From assembly GCF_004361835.1 (NCBI RefSeq), contig NZ_SNWD01000001.1, positions 658,470-722,469 of the forward strand: a DNA stretch of 64,000 nucleotides, read 5' to 3'. Below are positions 8,604 through 18,098 of this stretch, one piece after another. The DNA comes from Stakelama pacifica. Lineage in GTDB: Bacteria > Pseudomonadota > Alphaproteobacteria > Sphingomonadales > Sphingomonadaceae. The notes under the pieces were generated by a model. It was not told the origin of the DNA. It was given only the letters and a program-made list of their open reading frames with translations, and did not search any database. Positions within the stretch are counted from its first letter, which is position 1, and each line of letters begins with the position of its first letter. The position numbers were made by a program, and so were the translations under genes.

Positions 8604-10771
8604 AAGTTACGGTGCAAAGCGACGGCGAGGCCCGAAGCGATAGCCTGACCCGATGGGTCGACATGCTGCGGATCGTGGCGCGGCAATATCGCCTGCCGCT
8701 TTCCGAACAGAGCGCGCGCAATGCGGGTGCATGGCAAAGCAGCGAGAGCGAGCAAAAAATGGTCCGCGCCATCGCCCGCGCGAGCGGACTCGGCGTGCGG
8801 TTTTCCGATGCGAAAGAGATGCGGCTCACCCGCTGGCGCCTGCCGCTGATCGCGCGGCTCGACGATGGCGAACTGGCGCTCGTTACCGCCCTCGAAGCGG
8901 AAGGCGGGGCGAGCGTCACGCTGTCGGGCGATGACGGCATGGCAAGCCGGATGCCGGTGGACCAGCTGCTCGAAAGCACGATTTTCTTCGTGATCCCCCG
9001 CCCCGCGCGCTCCGCACCCGATCCGCGCGTCGATGCCTATATCCGCCCCTATGAGGAGCATTGGCTGCGCCGCATCCTGCTGCGCGATGCTCCTGCTTAT
9101 GGGCATGTCATGGTCGCATCGATCATCGCCAACTGCCTTGCGCTCGCGACCGTGCTGTTTTCGATGCAGGTCTATGACCGGGTCGTTCCGGCCAAATCGA
9201 TGCCGACCCTCTATATCCTCTTTATCGGGGTACTGCTGGCGATCGGGTTCGACTTTCTGCTGCAGCGGCTGCGCATGGAAATCGTCGACGTGCTGGGCAA
9301 GCGCGCCGATCTGCGCATGTCGGACCGCGTTTTCGGCCATGCGCTGCGCGTGCGGACCAGCGCGCGGCCGCGCTCGACCGGCACCTTTATCGCGCAGTTG
9401 CGCGACCTCGATCAGGTGCGCGATCTTCTGACATCGACTACCGTGGCGGCCATCGCTGACCTGCCCTTTTTCCTGCTGTTCCTCACCATTTTATGGTTCA
9501 TCGGCGGCGTGCTCGCGCTGGTACCGCTGGGCGCGGCGGTGCTGCTGGTCGTGCCGGGTATCCTCGCCCAGCGCCGAATGCGCAATTATGCGACGGAGGC
9601 GATGCGCGAATCCTCGTTGCGCAACGCGCTGCTCGTCGAATCGGTGCAGGGGATTGAGGATATCAAGACCCTGCAGGCCGAGGATCGGTTCCAGCAGCAA
9701 TGGAATCACTATAATTCTGTCTCGGGCGAGGCTCAGCTGAAGCTGCGAGGGCTGACCAACGGGCTGACCATCTGGACCCGCAATGTGCAGAACGGCGTCT
9801 ATGCGGGCGTGGTGTTCGTCGGCGCGCCGATGGTCATTGCGGGCGATATCACCACCGGCGCGCTGGTCGCGGTTTCGATCCTGGGGTCGCGCATGATGGC
9901 CCCGATGGCGCAGGTCAGCCAGCTGCTCAGCCGCTTTCAGCAGGCACGGATCGCCGCGCAGGGGCTGGACGAGATTATGGCGCTGCCCGTCGATGCGCCC
10001 GAGGCCGAGCAGCGCATCCCCCTTCCCGCCATTGCAGGCAGCTTCGCGCTGCGTCAGGCGGCGTTCGCATATGGCGAACCGGACGCGCCGCCGGCGCTGA
10101 CCATCGCCGCACTCGACATCGCGCAGGGGGAGAAGGTCGGCCTGCTCGGCCGCAACGGCGCGGGCAAATCGACGCTGTTGCAGGGGCTGTCGGGACTGAT
10201 GCGCCCGGTTGCGGGCGAAGTGCTGATCGACGATCTCGCCATGCATCAGGTCGATCCTGCCGATCTGCGCCGCGATATCGGCGTGCTGACTCAGGACAGC
10301 CGCCTGTTCCACGGCACCTTGCGCGAAAATCTGACGCTCGGCGCCCCGCAGGCAAGCGCGCAGGCGATCTGGCAGGCGCTCGCGATGGTCGGTGCCGCGC
10401 CGTTCGTGAAGCAGCTTCGCGACGGGCTGGAACATGTCGTGCTGGAAGGCGGCAAGGGGCTGTCGGGCGGGCAGGTGCAGACGCTGCTCCTCGCCCGGCT
10501 GTTGCTGCGCGATCCCGCCGTTGTGCTGCTCGACGAACCCACCGCCGCGATGGATGAGACAGCCGAGCGCCAGTTCATTCAGCGGTTCAAACCCTGGGCA
10601 GCCGAGCGCACTGTCATCCTCGCCACCCATCGCATGCGGGTGCTCGATATGGTCGATCGGGTGATCGTCATCGATTCGGGCCGGATCGTCCTCGATCAGC
10701 CGCGCGACGCCGCGCTGCGCACCATGCAGCAGGCAAAGGGGCAGCAGGCAAAAGCGAGTAGCGCGGCATGA
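8600..10771 (+). CDS. Type I secretion ABC transporter (LapB/LssB-like)
   Basis: The 723-residue inner-membrane exporter powers secretion of the adhesin. Residues 1-135 form a C39-like N-terminal domain with no cysteine, so it cannot be a working C39 peptidase; it is more likely a substrate-docking domain. An ABC transmembrane domain follows (about 160-450). The nucleotide-binding domain has Walker A GRNGAGKST (near 517), signature LSGGQ (near 621), Walker B VVLLDEP (near 640) and an H-loop histidine (ATHR, near 676). The start is a TTG that overlaps the TolC-like gene's stop, and the gene's own stop overlaps the HlyD-like start. The adhesin immediately upstream is the natural substrate by context. 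Confidence 0.94.
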   Translation: MKVTVQSDGEARSDSLTRWVDMLRIVARQYRLPLSEQSARNAGAWQSSESEQKMVRAIARASGLGVRFSDAKEMRLTRWRLPLIARLDDGELALVTALEAEGGASVTLSGDDGMASRMPVDQLLESTIFFVIPRPARSAPDPRVDAYIRPYEEHWLRRILLRDAPAYGHVMVASIIANCLALATVLFSMQVYDRVVPAKSMPTLYILFIGVLLAIGFDFLLQRLRMEIVDVLGKRADLRMSDRVFGHALRVRTSARPRSTGTFIAQLRDLDQVRDLLTSTTVAAIADLPFFLLFLTILWFIGGVLALVPLGAAVLLVVPGILAQRRMRNYATEAMRESSLRNALLVESVQGIEDIKTLQAEDRFQQQWNHYNSVSGEAQLKLRGLTNGLTIWTRNVQNGVYAGVVFVGAPMVIAGDITTGALVAVSILGSRMMAPMAQVSQLLSRFQQARIAAQGLDEIMALPVDAPEAEQRIPLPAIAGSFALRQAAFAYGEPDAPPALTIAALDIAQGEKVGLLGRNGAGKSTLLQGLSGLMRPVAGEVLIDDLAMHQVDPADLRRDIGVLTQDSRLFHGTLRENLTLGAPQASAQAIWQALAMVGAAPFVKQLRDGLEHVVLEGGKGLSGGQVQTLLLARLLLRDPAVVLLDEPTAAMDETAERQFIQRFKPWAAERTVILATHRMRVLDMVDRVIVIDSGRIVLDQPRDAALRTMQQAKGQQAKASSAA

Positions 10772-11955
10772 GCGCGGCCGCGACCTTCGACGATGACCTG
10801 CCCGGCGATGGCGAGCGCCACCGGCTGACCGGCACCAAAAGGCTGATCTGGGTGCTCGCCGCGCTGTTCGCTGCCGCGCTTGGCTGGGCCTATTTCGCTC
10901 AGCTCGACGAAGTCGCGACCGGCACGGGCAAGGTGGTACCGACCAGCCATGAACAGATCATCCAGTCGCTCGAAGGCGGCATCGTCGCCGAAATGAACGT
11001 CCGTCAGGACGATCTGGTACAGCGCGGGCAGGTGCTCGCCCGGCTCGACCCGACGCAGGCGGGATCGACCGTCGATGAAAGCGCCGCCAAATATCGCGCA
11101 GCACTTGCCGCACAGGCGCGGCTCACCGCCGAAGTGAACGGAACGACGCTCAGTTTCCCCGACGAACTGAACGGCTATGATGCGATCAAACAGAGCGAAG
11201 CCCGGCTCTATCGCACTCGCCGTGCCGCGCTGGAGGATTCGCTCCACCTCATCAACCAGTCGCTGGCGCTGATCAACGATCAGCTCGCGATCGGCGAACG
11301 GCTGAGCAAGGTCGGCGCAGCGAGCGATGTCGAGGTCATTCGCCTGAAGCGCGACCGTGCCGAGATGGCGCTCAAAAAGGCCGATCTGCGCTCGCAATAT
11401 CTGGTCGAGGCGCGGCAGGATCTGGCGAAGGTGAGCGAGGATGTCGAATCGCTCGCCCCCGTGGTGCGCGGGCGTTCGGACACGCTCAACCGGCTCACCC
11501 TGCGCTCGCCCGTGCGCGGCGTGGTGAAAAGCGTCGAGGTCGCGACCGTGGGCGGCGTCGTCCCGCCCAATGGCGAGGTGATGCGCATCGTGCCGCGCGA
11601 CGACCGCCTGCTGATCGAAGCGCGGATTTCGCCGCGCGACATCGCCTTCATCCATCCGGGTCAGCGGGCGAGCGTCAAAATCTCGGCCTATGATTATTCG
11701 ATCTATGGCGGACTGGAGGGAGAGGTTTCCAGCATCTCCCCCGACACGATCCGCGACGAACTGGAGCCGGAAATCTTTTATTATCGCGTGTTCGTGCGCA
11801 CCGACAGCGATGCGCTGGTCAATGACAAAGGACGCAAATTCGCGATCGCTCCGGGCATGGTGGCAACCGTCGACATCCACACCGGCAACAAGACCGTCCT
11901 CCAATATCTTCTGAAACCGCTCAACCGGGCGAATGAGGCGCTGCGCGAACGATGA
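10768..11955 (+). CDS. HlyD-family periplasmic adaptor of type I secretion (LapC-like)
   Basis: The 395-residue membrane-fusion protein links the ABC exporter to the TolC-like channel. It has a short cytoplasmic N-terminus, one transmembrane helix (about residues 28-48), a periplasmic coiled coil (about 100-230, heptad-rich with many Ala/Leu/Arg), and a lipoyl/barrel-sandwich region with the LRSPVRGVV motif near 250 followed by a beta-barrel. Length is normal for HlyD/LapC. ATGA overlaps join it to the gene on each side, so the secretion genes form one translationally linked unit. Confidence 0.94.
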   Translation: MSAAATFDDDLPGDGERHRLTGTKRLIWVLAALFAAALGWAYFAQLDEVATGTGKVVPTSHEQIIQSLEGGIVAEMNVRQDDLVQRGQVLARLDPTQAGSTVDESAAKYRAALAAQARLTAEVNGTTLSFPDELNGYDAIKQSEARLYRTRRAALEDSLHLINQSLALINDQLAIGERLSKVGAASDVEVIRLKRDRAEMALKKADLRSQYLVEARQDLAKVSEDVESLAPVVRGRSDTLNRLTLRSPVRGVVKSVEVATVGGVVPPNGEVMRIVPRDDRLLIEARISPRDIAFIHPGQRASVKISAYDYSIYGGLEGEVSSISPDTIRDELEPEIFYYRVFVRTDSDALVNDKGRKFAIAPGMVATVDIHTGNKTVLQYLLKPLNRANEALRER

Positions 11956-14087
11956 CCCGAATAGTTTCCGCCACCCGGATCGGGGCCGACCGCCTCGCTC
12001 TGCTTGCCCCGCATGCTCTGGCCTGCCCCGTCCTCACCATCGCCGGGAAGCCGCGCTGCATCCTGTTCGTATCGGCAAGCAACGGCCACGCCCGCGCCAC
12101 CGTAGTCACCGGTACCGGCCCTGACGGCGCTTCCGCATGGCACATGGCGATGACCCGGATCGAACAGATCGACGCGCCGCTCGACTGGCTTCGCCTCGAC
12201 ATGGTGCAGGCGGTGGACGAGAGCAGCTGGCACGCCTTGCGCGCCCGACTGAACCGCGTGCAGCGCAACCATTTCCGGCTCGGCATTTCGCTCGACAGCC
12301 GGTTCGAACATGCTTTCCTCGAAACCGAGCTCAATGCCAATGCCATGCTGTGCGGCGGCGCGGACAGCGAAACGGCGCAGGTGAACGAAGCCGCTTTTAC
12401 GCGCTATGCCTGTCGCCGGCATATTCTGGGCCATGTCGATTTCGGCGATTCGACACCGCTCTGGCTGTTTTCGACCAGAGCGGTCTTCGCGGCAGAGGAC
12501 GGGCTGGTCCATCCCATCGCCGCCCAAGGGCGCGATGCGGGGCGGCGCGATATCGCCGGGCCGACGCCCGACCTGCTGCGCGATCTGATCGCCAAAAGCG
12601 CGCGCTATCTCGCCGCGCAGGTCAGCGGCGACGGTCGCTTCGTCTATGGGCGCGAACCCTGTTCGGGGCGCGAAATGCCAAGCTATAATGCCTGCCACCA
12701 TGCCGTGGCGCTGCAGGCACTCGTCGAGGCATGGGACCTCACCCGCGATCCGCTGTGCCACGCGGCGATCGATCGCGCGATGGAATATCTGCTCGACCGG
12801 CTCGTCCGCCCTGCTGTACTTGAATCGGGAAGCGAGGTTGCGTTTCTGACCGGGGAAAAGGGTGAGGTGCAGCTTGGCGGCACCGCTGCCTGCCTGCTTG
12901 CGCTGATCAGCCATGCCGAACGGACCGGATCGACGCAAAATCGCGCGCTGATGGTGCGCCTCGCCGAGAGCATTCTTTCGATGCAGGACCCGGGGGCCGG
13001 CAATTTCACCCGGATGCTCGATTATCGCTCACCAGCGATACAGCAGCGTTCCCGCCATCCTGATGAGGACTCAGCAGCGGCCCTAGCTCTCATGCGATTA
13101 TATGCGCTGACCGGCGACAAGCGGCTGATCGCGGCGGTGGAACATGCCTGCGCCCATTTCATCCGCACCGAATATCAGCGCGCACCCGATCCATGCCTTT
13201 CCCGCTGCCTGGCGGAGCTGGTACGCTATCGCCCGGAGGAGCGCTATTTCCGCCTCGGCATCGACATGATCGCTGCGCATCCGGATACGGGGGAACGCGC
13301 GGCGTCCCCCTCGCCTGCGCTGCTGGAAACGCTGCTGGCCGGGCGCGACCTGCTGGACCGGCTGAGCGCCACGCCCGAACACCGCCATTTGGTCGATATG
13401 GTCGATCGCGCCATGTTCGATCGAAGGCTGCACCGTTGCGAACGGGCGTTGATGAATGCTCATTTCTGGCCCGAACTTGCGATGTATTTCCCCAGCCCCG
13501 GCGAGATTACGGGCAGTTTTTTCCTTCGGAACAAGGGGTTTCGCGTGCGGATCGACGATGTCGGGCAATATGTATCGAGCGCAATCGCCTGTCGCGGCCA
13601 TCTGGTCGCGGACAGTCCCGAATCCTCGCCTCGTCCCCAGCCGCGGCAGGCAGGATGCGCTCTCGCGTCACCGCAGCCGCCAAAAGGCTTTTCCCCCCAG
13701 TTCTCGCTGCTCGATTTTGCAAGGAAGGTCCGCGCCGCGCGCGATGCGCATACTGCCGATTTCCCGAAAAACGTCTTTCGCGACAGCGCCTGGGACATGA
13801 TGATCGAGCTGATGATCGCGCATGAAGAGGGGCGCAGTCTCTGCATGAAGGATGTCATGCTGGCGGCGAGTGAAACGCCCGCCGGTGCGGCGCGGCGGGT
13901 CGACGGCCTTACCGAGGCCGGTCTGGTCCGTCGTCATGCCGACAATCAGGATCAGCGCCGCATTCACGTATCGCTGACCCCGAAAGGCCATGCCGCCTTC
14001 GCCGGATTGCTTCGCGACATGTTTTCGCTGGGCCCGGTCGATGCAAAGGCGGTACGCTCCCGTGCCGAAAATGAATATCGAACCTGA
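11952..14087 (+). CDS. Uncharacterised protein: helical-repeat region plus C-terminal MarR-like domain
   Basis: The 711-residue protein has no recognised function. Residues 1-190 are a mixed alpha/beta region unknown to me (motifs NANAMLCGG and TPLWLFSTRA). Residues 200-540 are alpha-helical with repeated His/Tyr/Asp-rich hairpins (for example SYNACHHAVAL near 243), resembling alpha/alpha-barrel folds of the six-hairpin glycosidase or terpenoid-cyclase type. Residues about 590-690 look like a MarR winged helix: a helix-turn-helix-like stretch, a wing with DNQDQRRIHVSLTPKG, and a closing helix. No signal peptide or membrane helix is seen, so it is probably cytoplasmic. The start overlaps the HlyD-like stop (ATGA), placing it in the secretion operon. 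It could regulate the operon or act on a surface glycan. Both are guesses. Confidence 0.75.
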   Translation: MTRIVSATRIGADRLALLAPHALACPVLTIAGKPRCILFVSASNGHARATVVTGTGPDGASAWHMAMTRIEQIDAPLDWLRLDMVQAVDESSWHALRARLNRVQRNHFRLGISLDSRFEHAFLETELNANAMLCGGADSETAQVNEAAFTRYACRRHILGHVDFGDSTPLWLFSTRAVFAAEDGLVHPIAAQGRDAGRRDIAGPTPDLLRDLIAKSARYLAAQVSGDGRFVYGREPCSGREMPSYNACHHAVALQALVEAWDLTRDPLCHAAIDRAMEYLLDRLVRPAVLESGSEVAFLTGEKGEVQLGGTAACLLALISHAERTGSTQNRALMVRLAESILSMQDPGAGNFTRMLDYRSPAIQQRSRHPDEDSAAALALMRLYALTGDKRLIAAVEHACAHFIRTEYQRAPDPCLSRCLAELVRYRPEERYFRLGIDMIAAHPDTGERAASPSPALLETLLAGRDLLDRLSATPEHRHLVDMVDRAMFDRRLHRCERALMNAHFWPELAMYFPSPGEITGSFFLRNKGFRVRIDDVGQYVSSAIACRGHLVADSPESSPRPQPRQAGCALASPQPPKGFSPQFSLLDFARKVRAARDAHTADFPKNVFRDSAWDMMIELMIAHEEGRSLCMKDVMLAASETPAGAARRVDGLTEAGLVRRHADNQDQRRIHVSLTPKGHAAFAGLLRDMFSLGPVDAKAVRSRAENEYRT

Positions 14088-14288
14088 ACCGCAAGCCTCC
14101 GCTCAGCGCCGTTGCCCTCACCGACTGAGGACGAGTGGCGTCTACCCGCATATGCTGCAAACGACCCTGCCGCAACGAGCGTTTCGCCGACGAGCCGTGA
14201 ACAAGACAGCCGCAAATTCAACGGCAGCTATCGCCGCACCGGACCTGCAACGGTGTTGTGCCGCCGCACTGCGTGCGATCGTGCGCCA

Positions 14289-15269
14289 TCAGAACCATGC
14301 CCTGAGGCCGAGCAGCAGTGAGACCCTGTCCGTGTCTTCGCCGGCAGCCCGTGCGAAGTCGGCAGTGTCACCGATCTTCGCCTCATATCCGACGCCGATA
14401 TAGGGCGCGAACTCGCGCGCAAATTCGTATCGCAGCCGCAATCCGGTCTCGACGGTCGTGATTCCCGCGCCGGTCCTGCGTTCGGGGATGTCCTGTGCCG
14501 CGAAGGAAAGTTCCGCCCGGGGCTGCAGGATCAGGCGCTGCGTGATGCGCTGGTCATATTCCGCTTCGATCCGTGCGGTCAGGTCGCCCCGGTCCGAAAG
14601 GAATGCGGCGGCGTCAAGCTCGAACATATAAGGGGCGAGGCCCTGCACCCCGAGCACGGCGTGGCCGCGGCTATCCGGTTCGAAGTCATAGCGCACTCCG
14701 GACTGCAAGTCGAACCATGGGCCGATCGCGTGGCTCCACAAGGCCTGTATCTGCGCACTTTCAACACCGCCGCCGAATACGCCTTCGCCCTCGCTCTTGA
14801 CCCAGAGCTTGTCAGCGTCATTGCCGTACCATCCTTGCGCATCCCACAGGTACAGATCCTCGCCCTCACCGCTGCGTACTTCGAATCGTTCGAACATGAT
14901 GGTGGCGAGCGCGAAATCGTCCATCGTGGCGAGTTCATCGCGCGAGGGTGCCATGGCGGCCGCGCCGTAGGTCATCTCGGCAGCATGTCGCGGCCCTTGC
15001 AGCGCGCGCGGCGGGGGACCGGATGCCGGCGGCGCGGGCGTCACGCCGTCATGGTCCATATACTCCATGGGTCCGTGCGCCCCCTCATCCATCGCGCCGT
15101 GGGACATCGTATGATGTCCGGTATGCCCGATATGCGCCGAGGGGGGCTCTGCCATGGCGGCAGCAGCGTCCCGCTCGTCAGCCGGTGCGGAATGGCCGCT
15201 ATGCCCGTGGTCCTGCGCGGCGGCGGGCGTCGCGAGCAGCGCCACAGCGGCGAAGAGCACCGCGCGCAT
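14289..15269 (-). CDS. copB: Copper resistance protein B (CopB), outer membrane
   Basis: The 326-residue protein has a Sec signal peptide ending at AAAQD and then a His/Met-rich N-terminal region (HGHSGHSAP, HTGHHTMSHGAMD, MEYMDHDG) suited to copper binding. The remaining 200 residues are a CopB-type beta-barrel ending in a C-terminal aromatic residue (LRAWF). CopB normally works with CopA in copper sequestration at the outer membrane. The start overlaps the copA stop by one base (TGATG), so it is co-translated. The 201 bp between the preceding gene and this one (14088-14288) hold no gene I can support. Confidence 0.92.
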   Translation of the reverse strand: MRAVLFAAVALLATPAAAQDHGHSGHSAPADERDAAAAMAEPPSAHIGHTGHHTMSHGAMDEGAHGPMEYMDHDGVTPAPPASGPPPRALQGPRHAAEMTYGAAAMAPSRDELATMDDFALATIMFERFEVRSGEGEDLYLWDAQGWYGNDADKLWVKSEGEGVFGGGVESAQIQALWSHAIGPWFDLQSGVRYDFEPDSRGHAVLGVQGLAPYMFELDAAAFLSDRGDLTARIEAEYDQRITQRLILQPRAELSFAAQDIPERRTGAGITTVETGLRLRYEFAREFAPYIGVGYEAKIGDTADFARAAGEDTDRVSLLLGLRAWF

Positions 15270-17071
15270 CAGAGGTTTCCCGCTTCGGGGAACGGGCGCA
15301 CCGTCACCACCTGCATCATGCCGGCATGCATGTGGTACAGCAGATGGCAGTGAAAGGCCCAGTCACCCGGCTCGTTGGCGGTGAGATCGAAGCTTGCCCT
15401 GCTGCCCGGCTGCACGATCAGCGTGTGCTTCAGGGGCTGGCGCGCGGCATCGACCCCGTTGACCAGCTCGAAAAAATGTCCGTGCAGGTGAATGGGGTGC
15501 GCCATCATCGTGTCGTTCACCAGGGTCACACGCACCCGCTCGTCATAGCCGAAGCGGATCGGATCTTCGGTCACGGCGGAGAACTTCCGGCCGTCGAACG
15601 ACCACATATAGCGTTCCATATTGCCGGTGAGGTGGATCTGAAGGCTGCGTTCGGGCGCGCGAACCGCTCGTGGGTGCCGCGCGACGAGATCGGTGTAGCG
15701 CAGCACGCGATGCGACACCGCATCGAGCCCCAGCCCCGGGAAGTCCATGCGATCCACCGGCATCGGCGCGACCATGTCCACGCCTGTCCCGTTCGCATCA
15801 GGCGGAAGTTTCGACAGGTCCCGCATCGAATGGTGCATTCCGTGTCGGGCCGTCGCCCCCCGGTTCATCGGAGCACCCGGAGCCGAACCATGCCCGATTC
15901 CCGGCCCCTCCGCACGGGCATCGGGGCGCATCGCGCCGCCGTTCGCGCCGTCCATGCTCCCCATGCCCATGTCTGCCATGGTGAGCGTAACCGGATCACG
16001 CAGCGGCGGGATCGCAGCGCGTTCGCCGGTGGCAGAGGTCAGCGAAGCTACGGCCATGCCAGACCGGTCCATCGCCTCAGCAACGATCGTGTGCGCGCCC
16101 GCGTCGGGCTCCACGATCAGATCGTAGGTTTCGGCGACGCCGATCTGAAGCTCGTCCACCTCGAAATCGCGCACGTCCTGCCCGTCGGACTGAATGACGG
16201 TCAGCGGCACGCCGGGAATGCGAACGTTGAAAAAGGTCATCGCGCTGCCGTTGATGATCCGCAGCCGCACCCGCTCGCCGGGTACGAACAGGAACTCGAG
16301 ATCGTCTGAGGGGGCGTGACCGTTGACGAGGAAGCTATAGGTCGAGCCGGTGACGTCCGAAATGTCGCGCGGATCCATGCGCATGCGGCCCCAGCGGATC
16401 CGCTCGGCCAACGGCTGCTTGCCTGCCGTTGCAGTCTGCCGGTTGTAGTTGAAATACCCATCAGAAATCTTGAGCTTTCGCATCACCTCATGCGGGTGGA
16501 GCGGCGTGAACTCGCTCAGCAGGATGATATATTCGCGGTCATAACTGCGATCCTCCGGCTCCGCCGGATCGATGATCAGTGGTCCGTAGTGCCCCATCTG
16601 CTCCTGTAGCCCCGAGTGGCTGTGCCACCAGTACGTCCCTGCCTGCCGCACCGGAATTTCGTAGGTGAAGGTCTCCCCCGGCCGGATTCCGGGGAAGCTC
16701 ACACCGGGCACGCCGTCGAACTGGAACGGTACAAGCAATCCGTGCCAGTGGATCGAAGTGTCTTCTTCGAGTTCGTTGGTGACATGGAGCCGGACCGTCC
16801 GTCCTTCGCGCAGCCGAAGCATCGGGCCGGGGATCGTCCCGTTGATGGTGACGGCGTGGCCGGCGCGACCGCCTGCGGCAAAATGGCTGCGACACACCGT
16901 CAGCCGGATGTCGTCGCCGTGCAGCGTGTCGAAACCCTTCGCGGCGTGCCGCAGATCTCCGCGCGCCCAGGCAGGCATCGGCAATGACACGGCGGCGGCA
17001 AGGGCGGCGGTCCCGGAAATCAGCCCACGGCGGGAAAGCGTAAGCTGATCATGTATTTCCTGTCTTCCCAT
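15269..17071 (-). CDS. copA: Multicopper oxidase CopA, periplasmic copper resistance
   Basis: The product is about 600 residues from the ATG at 17071, chosen because a twin-arginine signal (SRRGLISG, then a hydrophobic run ending at PAWA) follows closely and a GGGAG lies just before it; the more upstream in-frame starts give an atypical N-terminus. Copper-site motifs are present: HWHGLLV, YWWHSHSG, HPIHLHGHFF and the C-terminal WAFHCHLLYHMHAGM. A Met-rich insert with MGMGSMDG lies in the middle, as expected for CopA. It is exported folded by Tat, oxidises Cu(I) and binds copper. A CsoR-type operator candidate at 17085-17101 lies 14 bp upstream. Confidence 0.94.
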   Translation of the reverse strand: MGRQEIHDQLTLSRRGLISGTAALAAAVSLPMPAWARGDLRHAAKGFDTLHGDDIRLTVCRSHFAAGGRAGHAVTINGTIPGPMLRLREGRTVRLHVTNELEEDTSIHWHGLLVPFQFDGVPGVSFPGIRPGETFTYEIPVRQAGTYWWHSHSGLQEQMGHYGPLIIDPAEPEDRSYDREYIILLSEFTPLHPHEVMRKLKISDGYFNYNRQTATAGKQPLAERIRWGRMRMDPRDISDVTGSTYSFLVNGHAPSDDLEFLFVPGERVRLRIINGSAMTFFNVRIPGVPLTVIQSDGQDVRDFEVDELQIGVAETYDLIVEPDAGAHTIVAEAMDRSGMAVASLTSATGERAAIPPLRDPVTLTMADMGMGSMDGANGGAMRPDARAEGPGIGHGSAPGAPMNRGATARHGMHHSMRDLSKLPPDANGTGVDMVAPMPVDRMDFPGLGLDAVSHRVLRYTDLVARHPRAVRAPERSLQIHLTGNMERYMWSFDGRKFSAVTEDPIRFGYDERVRVTLVNDTMMAHPIHLHGHFFELVNGVDAARQPLKHTLIVQPGSRASFDLTANEPGDWAFHCHLLYHMHAGMMQVVTVRPFPEAGNL

Positions 17072-17084
17072 ATCTCCCGAATAT

Positions 17085-17101
17085 ATACCCCCCATGGGTA
17101 T
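17085..17101 (-). promoter_or_regulatory. Candidate CsoR-type operator of copAB
   Basis: A 17-bp inverted repeat, ATACCC-CCCAT-GGGTAT, lies 14 bp upstream of the copA start. The form, a C/G tract flanked by ATA/TAT arms, matches operators of CsoR/RcnR-family metal repressors. On the minus strand a TTGAAA precedes the repeat and a TATATT-like run follows it, so the repeat may lie between -35 and -10 of the copper promoter. That would put the transcript start almost at the ATG. No CsoR gene is visible in the window. Confidence 0.65.
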
Positions 17102-17226
17102 TTCAAGGACGGAACGATTGCCCTGCGACGAGCGCCAGACCAGAGATGAACCAAGACGATCACGGCATGCATTCAACCATCATCCTGAAAGGGTTGGCGT
17201 GACAGCGCTTCGTCCGGGCCAATGGT

Positions 17227-18084
17227 CTATCGCGAAAACTGCTTCAGATGGTCCTGAATGAAATCGGTGAAATCGTGCGGCGGCTTGCCGGTCAGGCGTT
17301 CGATCTCGAAGGTCGGGTCGATGTCGTGGTGCCCGACGACGACATCGTCGAACTGCACAACGAGCCCGTTTGCCATCCATTTCGAGTTGCCCGTCAGGCG
17401 CAGGATCGCCCGGAACACCGGCGAAGGCAGGTCGAGATAGCGCACCTTGTGACCCAGCGCTTTCGACAGGCGGGCAGAGGCTTCCTTCATGTCGATCGTT
17501 TCCGGCCCGGTCAGGAAATAGGTCGCGCCTTTGTGACCATCCTGCGTCAGCACGGCTGCGGCAACGCGAGCGACGTCGCGCGTATCGACCCAGGAGACCG
17601 AGCCGCTACCCGTTACCTGCGGCAAAAAGCCCTTGGCGATCGGATCCCTGAACCACAGGAAATTCTGCATGAACGCGGTGGGCTTCAGGATCGTCCAGTC
17701 GACGCCGGAGGCGCGGAGATGATGGTCGATCAGCGCATGTGCCTTCGCCCAGGGCACTGGCGAGCGGACATTACTGTCCGAGGCGGAAATCTTCACGATG
17801 CGACCGATACCGGCTTCCTTCGCCGCATCGATCGCCGTGGTTTCCTGTTCGACCTGTTGCGGCGTGGGCGGGGTGATGAGGAACATTGTATCGATGCCCT
17901 GCATTGCGGAGGACAGCGTTTCCGGCCGGTCGAAATCGCCCAGCACAGCATCCACGCCCTGCTTGCGGAAGTTCGTGATCTGCGTTTCCTTGCGGCACAT
18001 CGCCCGGAAAGGCGTTCCTGCAGCCTTGAAAATCCGACAGATTTCGCCGCCAATGCCGCCGGTTGCACCTGATACCAGAATCAT
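17227..18084 (-). CDS. NmrA-like NAD(P)-binding oxidoreductase
   Basis: The 285-residue protein is an atypical short-chain reductase-like Rossmann protein. The nucleotide-binding motif is near the start (SGATGGIGGEI), followed by the NmrA/TMR-type FRAMCRKETQ segment, and the family pattern WTILKPTAFMQNF lies near residue 140. I chose the ATG at 18084 because AAGGAG lies 9 nt upstream; longer forms would run into the MarR gene. It follows the MarR gene by 14 bp and is probably co-transcribed. Typical relatives act as redox sensors or quinone/NADPH reductases; the substrate here is unknown. Confidence 0.88.
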   Translation of the reverse strand: MILVSGATGGIGGEICRIFKAAGTPFRAMCRKETQITNFRKQGVDAVLGDFDRPETLSSAMQGIDTMFLITPPTPQQVEQETTAIDAAKEAGIGRIVKISASDSNVRSPVPWAKAHALIDHHLRASGVDWTILKPTAFMQNFLWFRDPIAKGFLPQVTGSGSVSWVDTRDVARVAAAVLTQDGHKGATYFLTGPETIDMKEASARLSKALGHKVRYLDLPSPVFRAILRLTGNSKWMANGLVVQFDDVVVGHHDIDPTFEIERLTGKPPHDFTDFIQDHLKQFSR

Positions 18085-18098
18085 AACAGAAGCTCCTT

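Noticed and set aside
14948..16309. A 453-codon plus-strand frame over copA and copB
   Set aside because: CopA copper-site motifs on the minus strand are complete; the plus-strand frame is a His/Arg-rich mirror of them.
14289..17101. Copper genes as part of a mobile metal-resistance island
   Set aside because: No transposase, integrase or base-composition break was seen around them.
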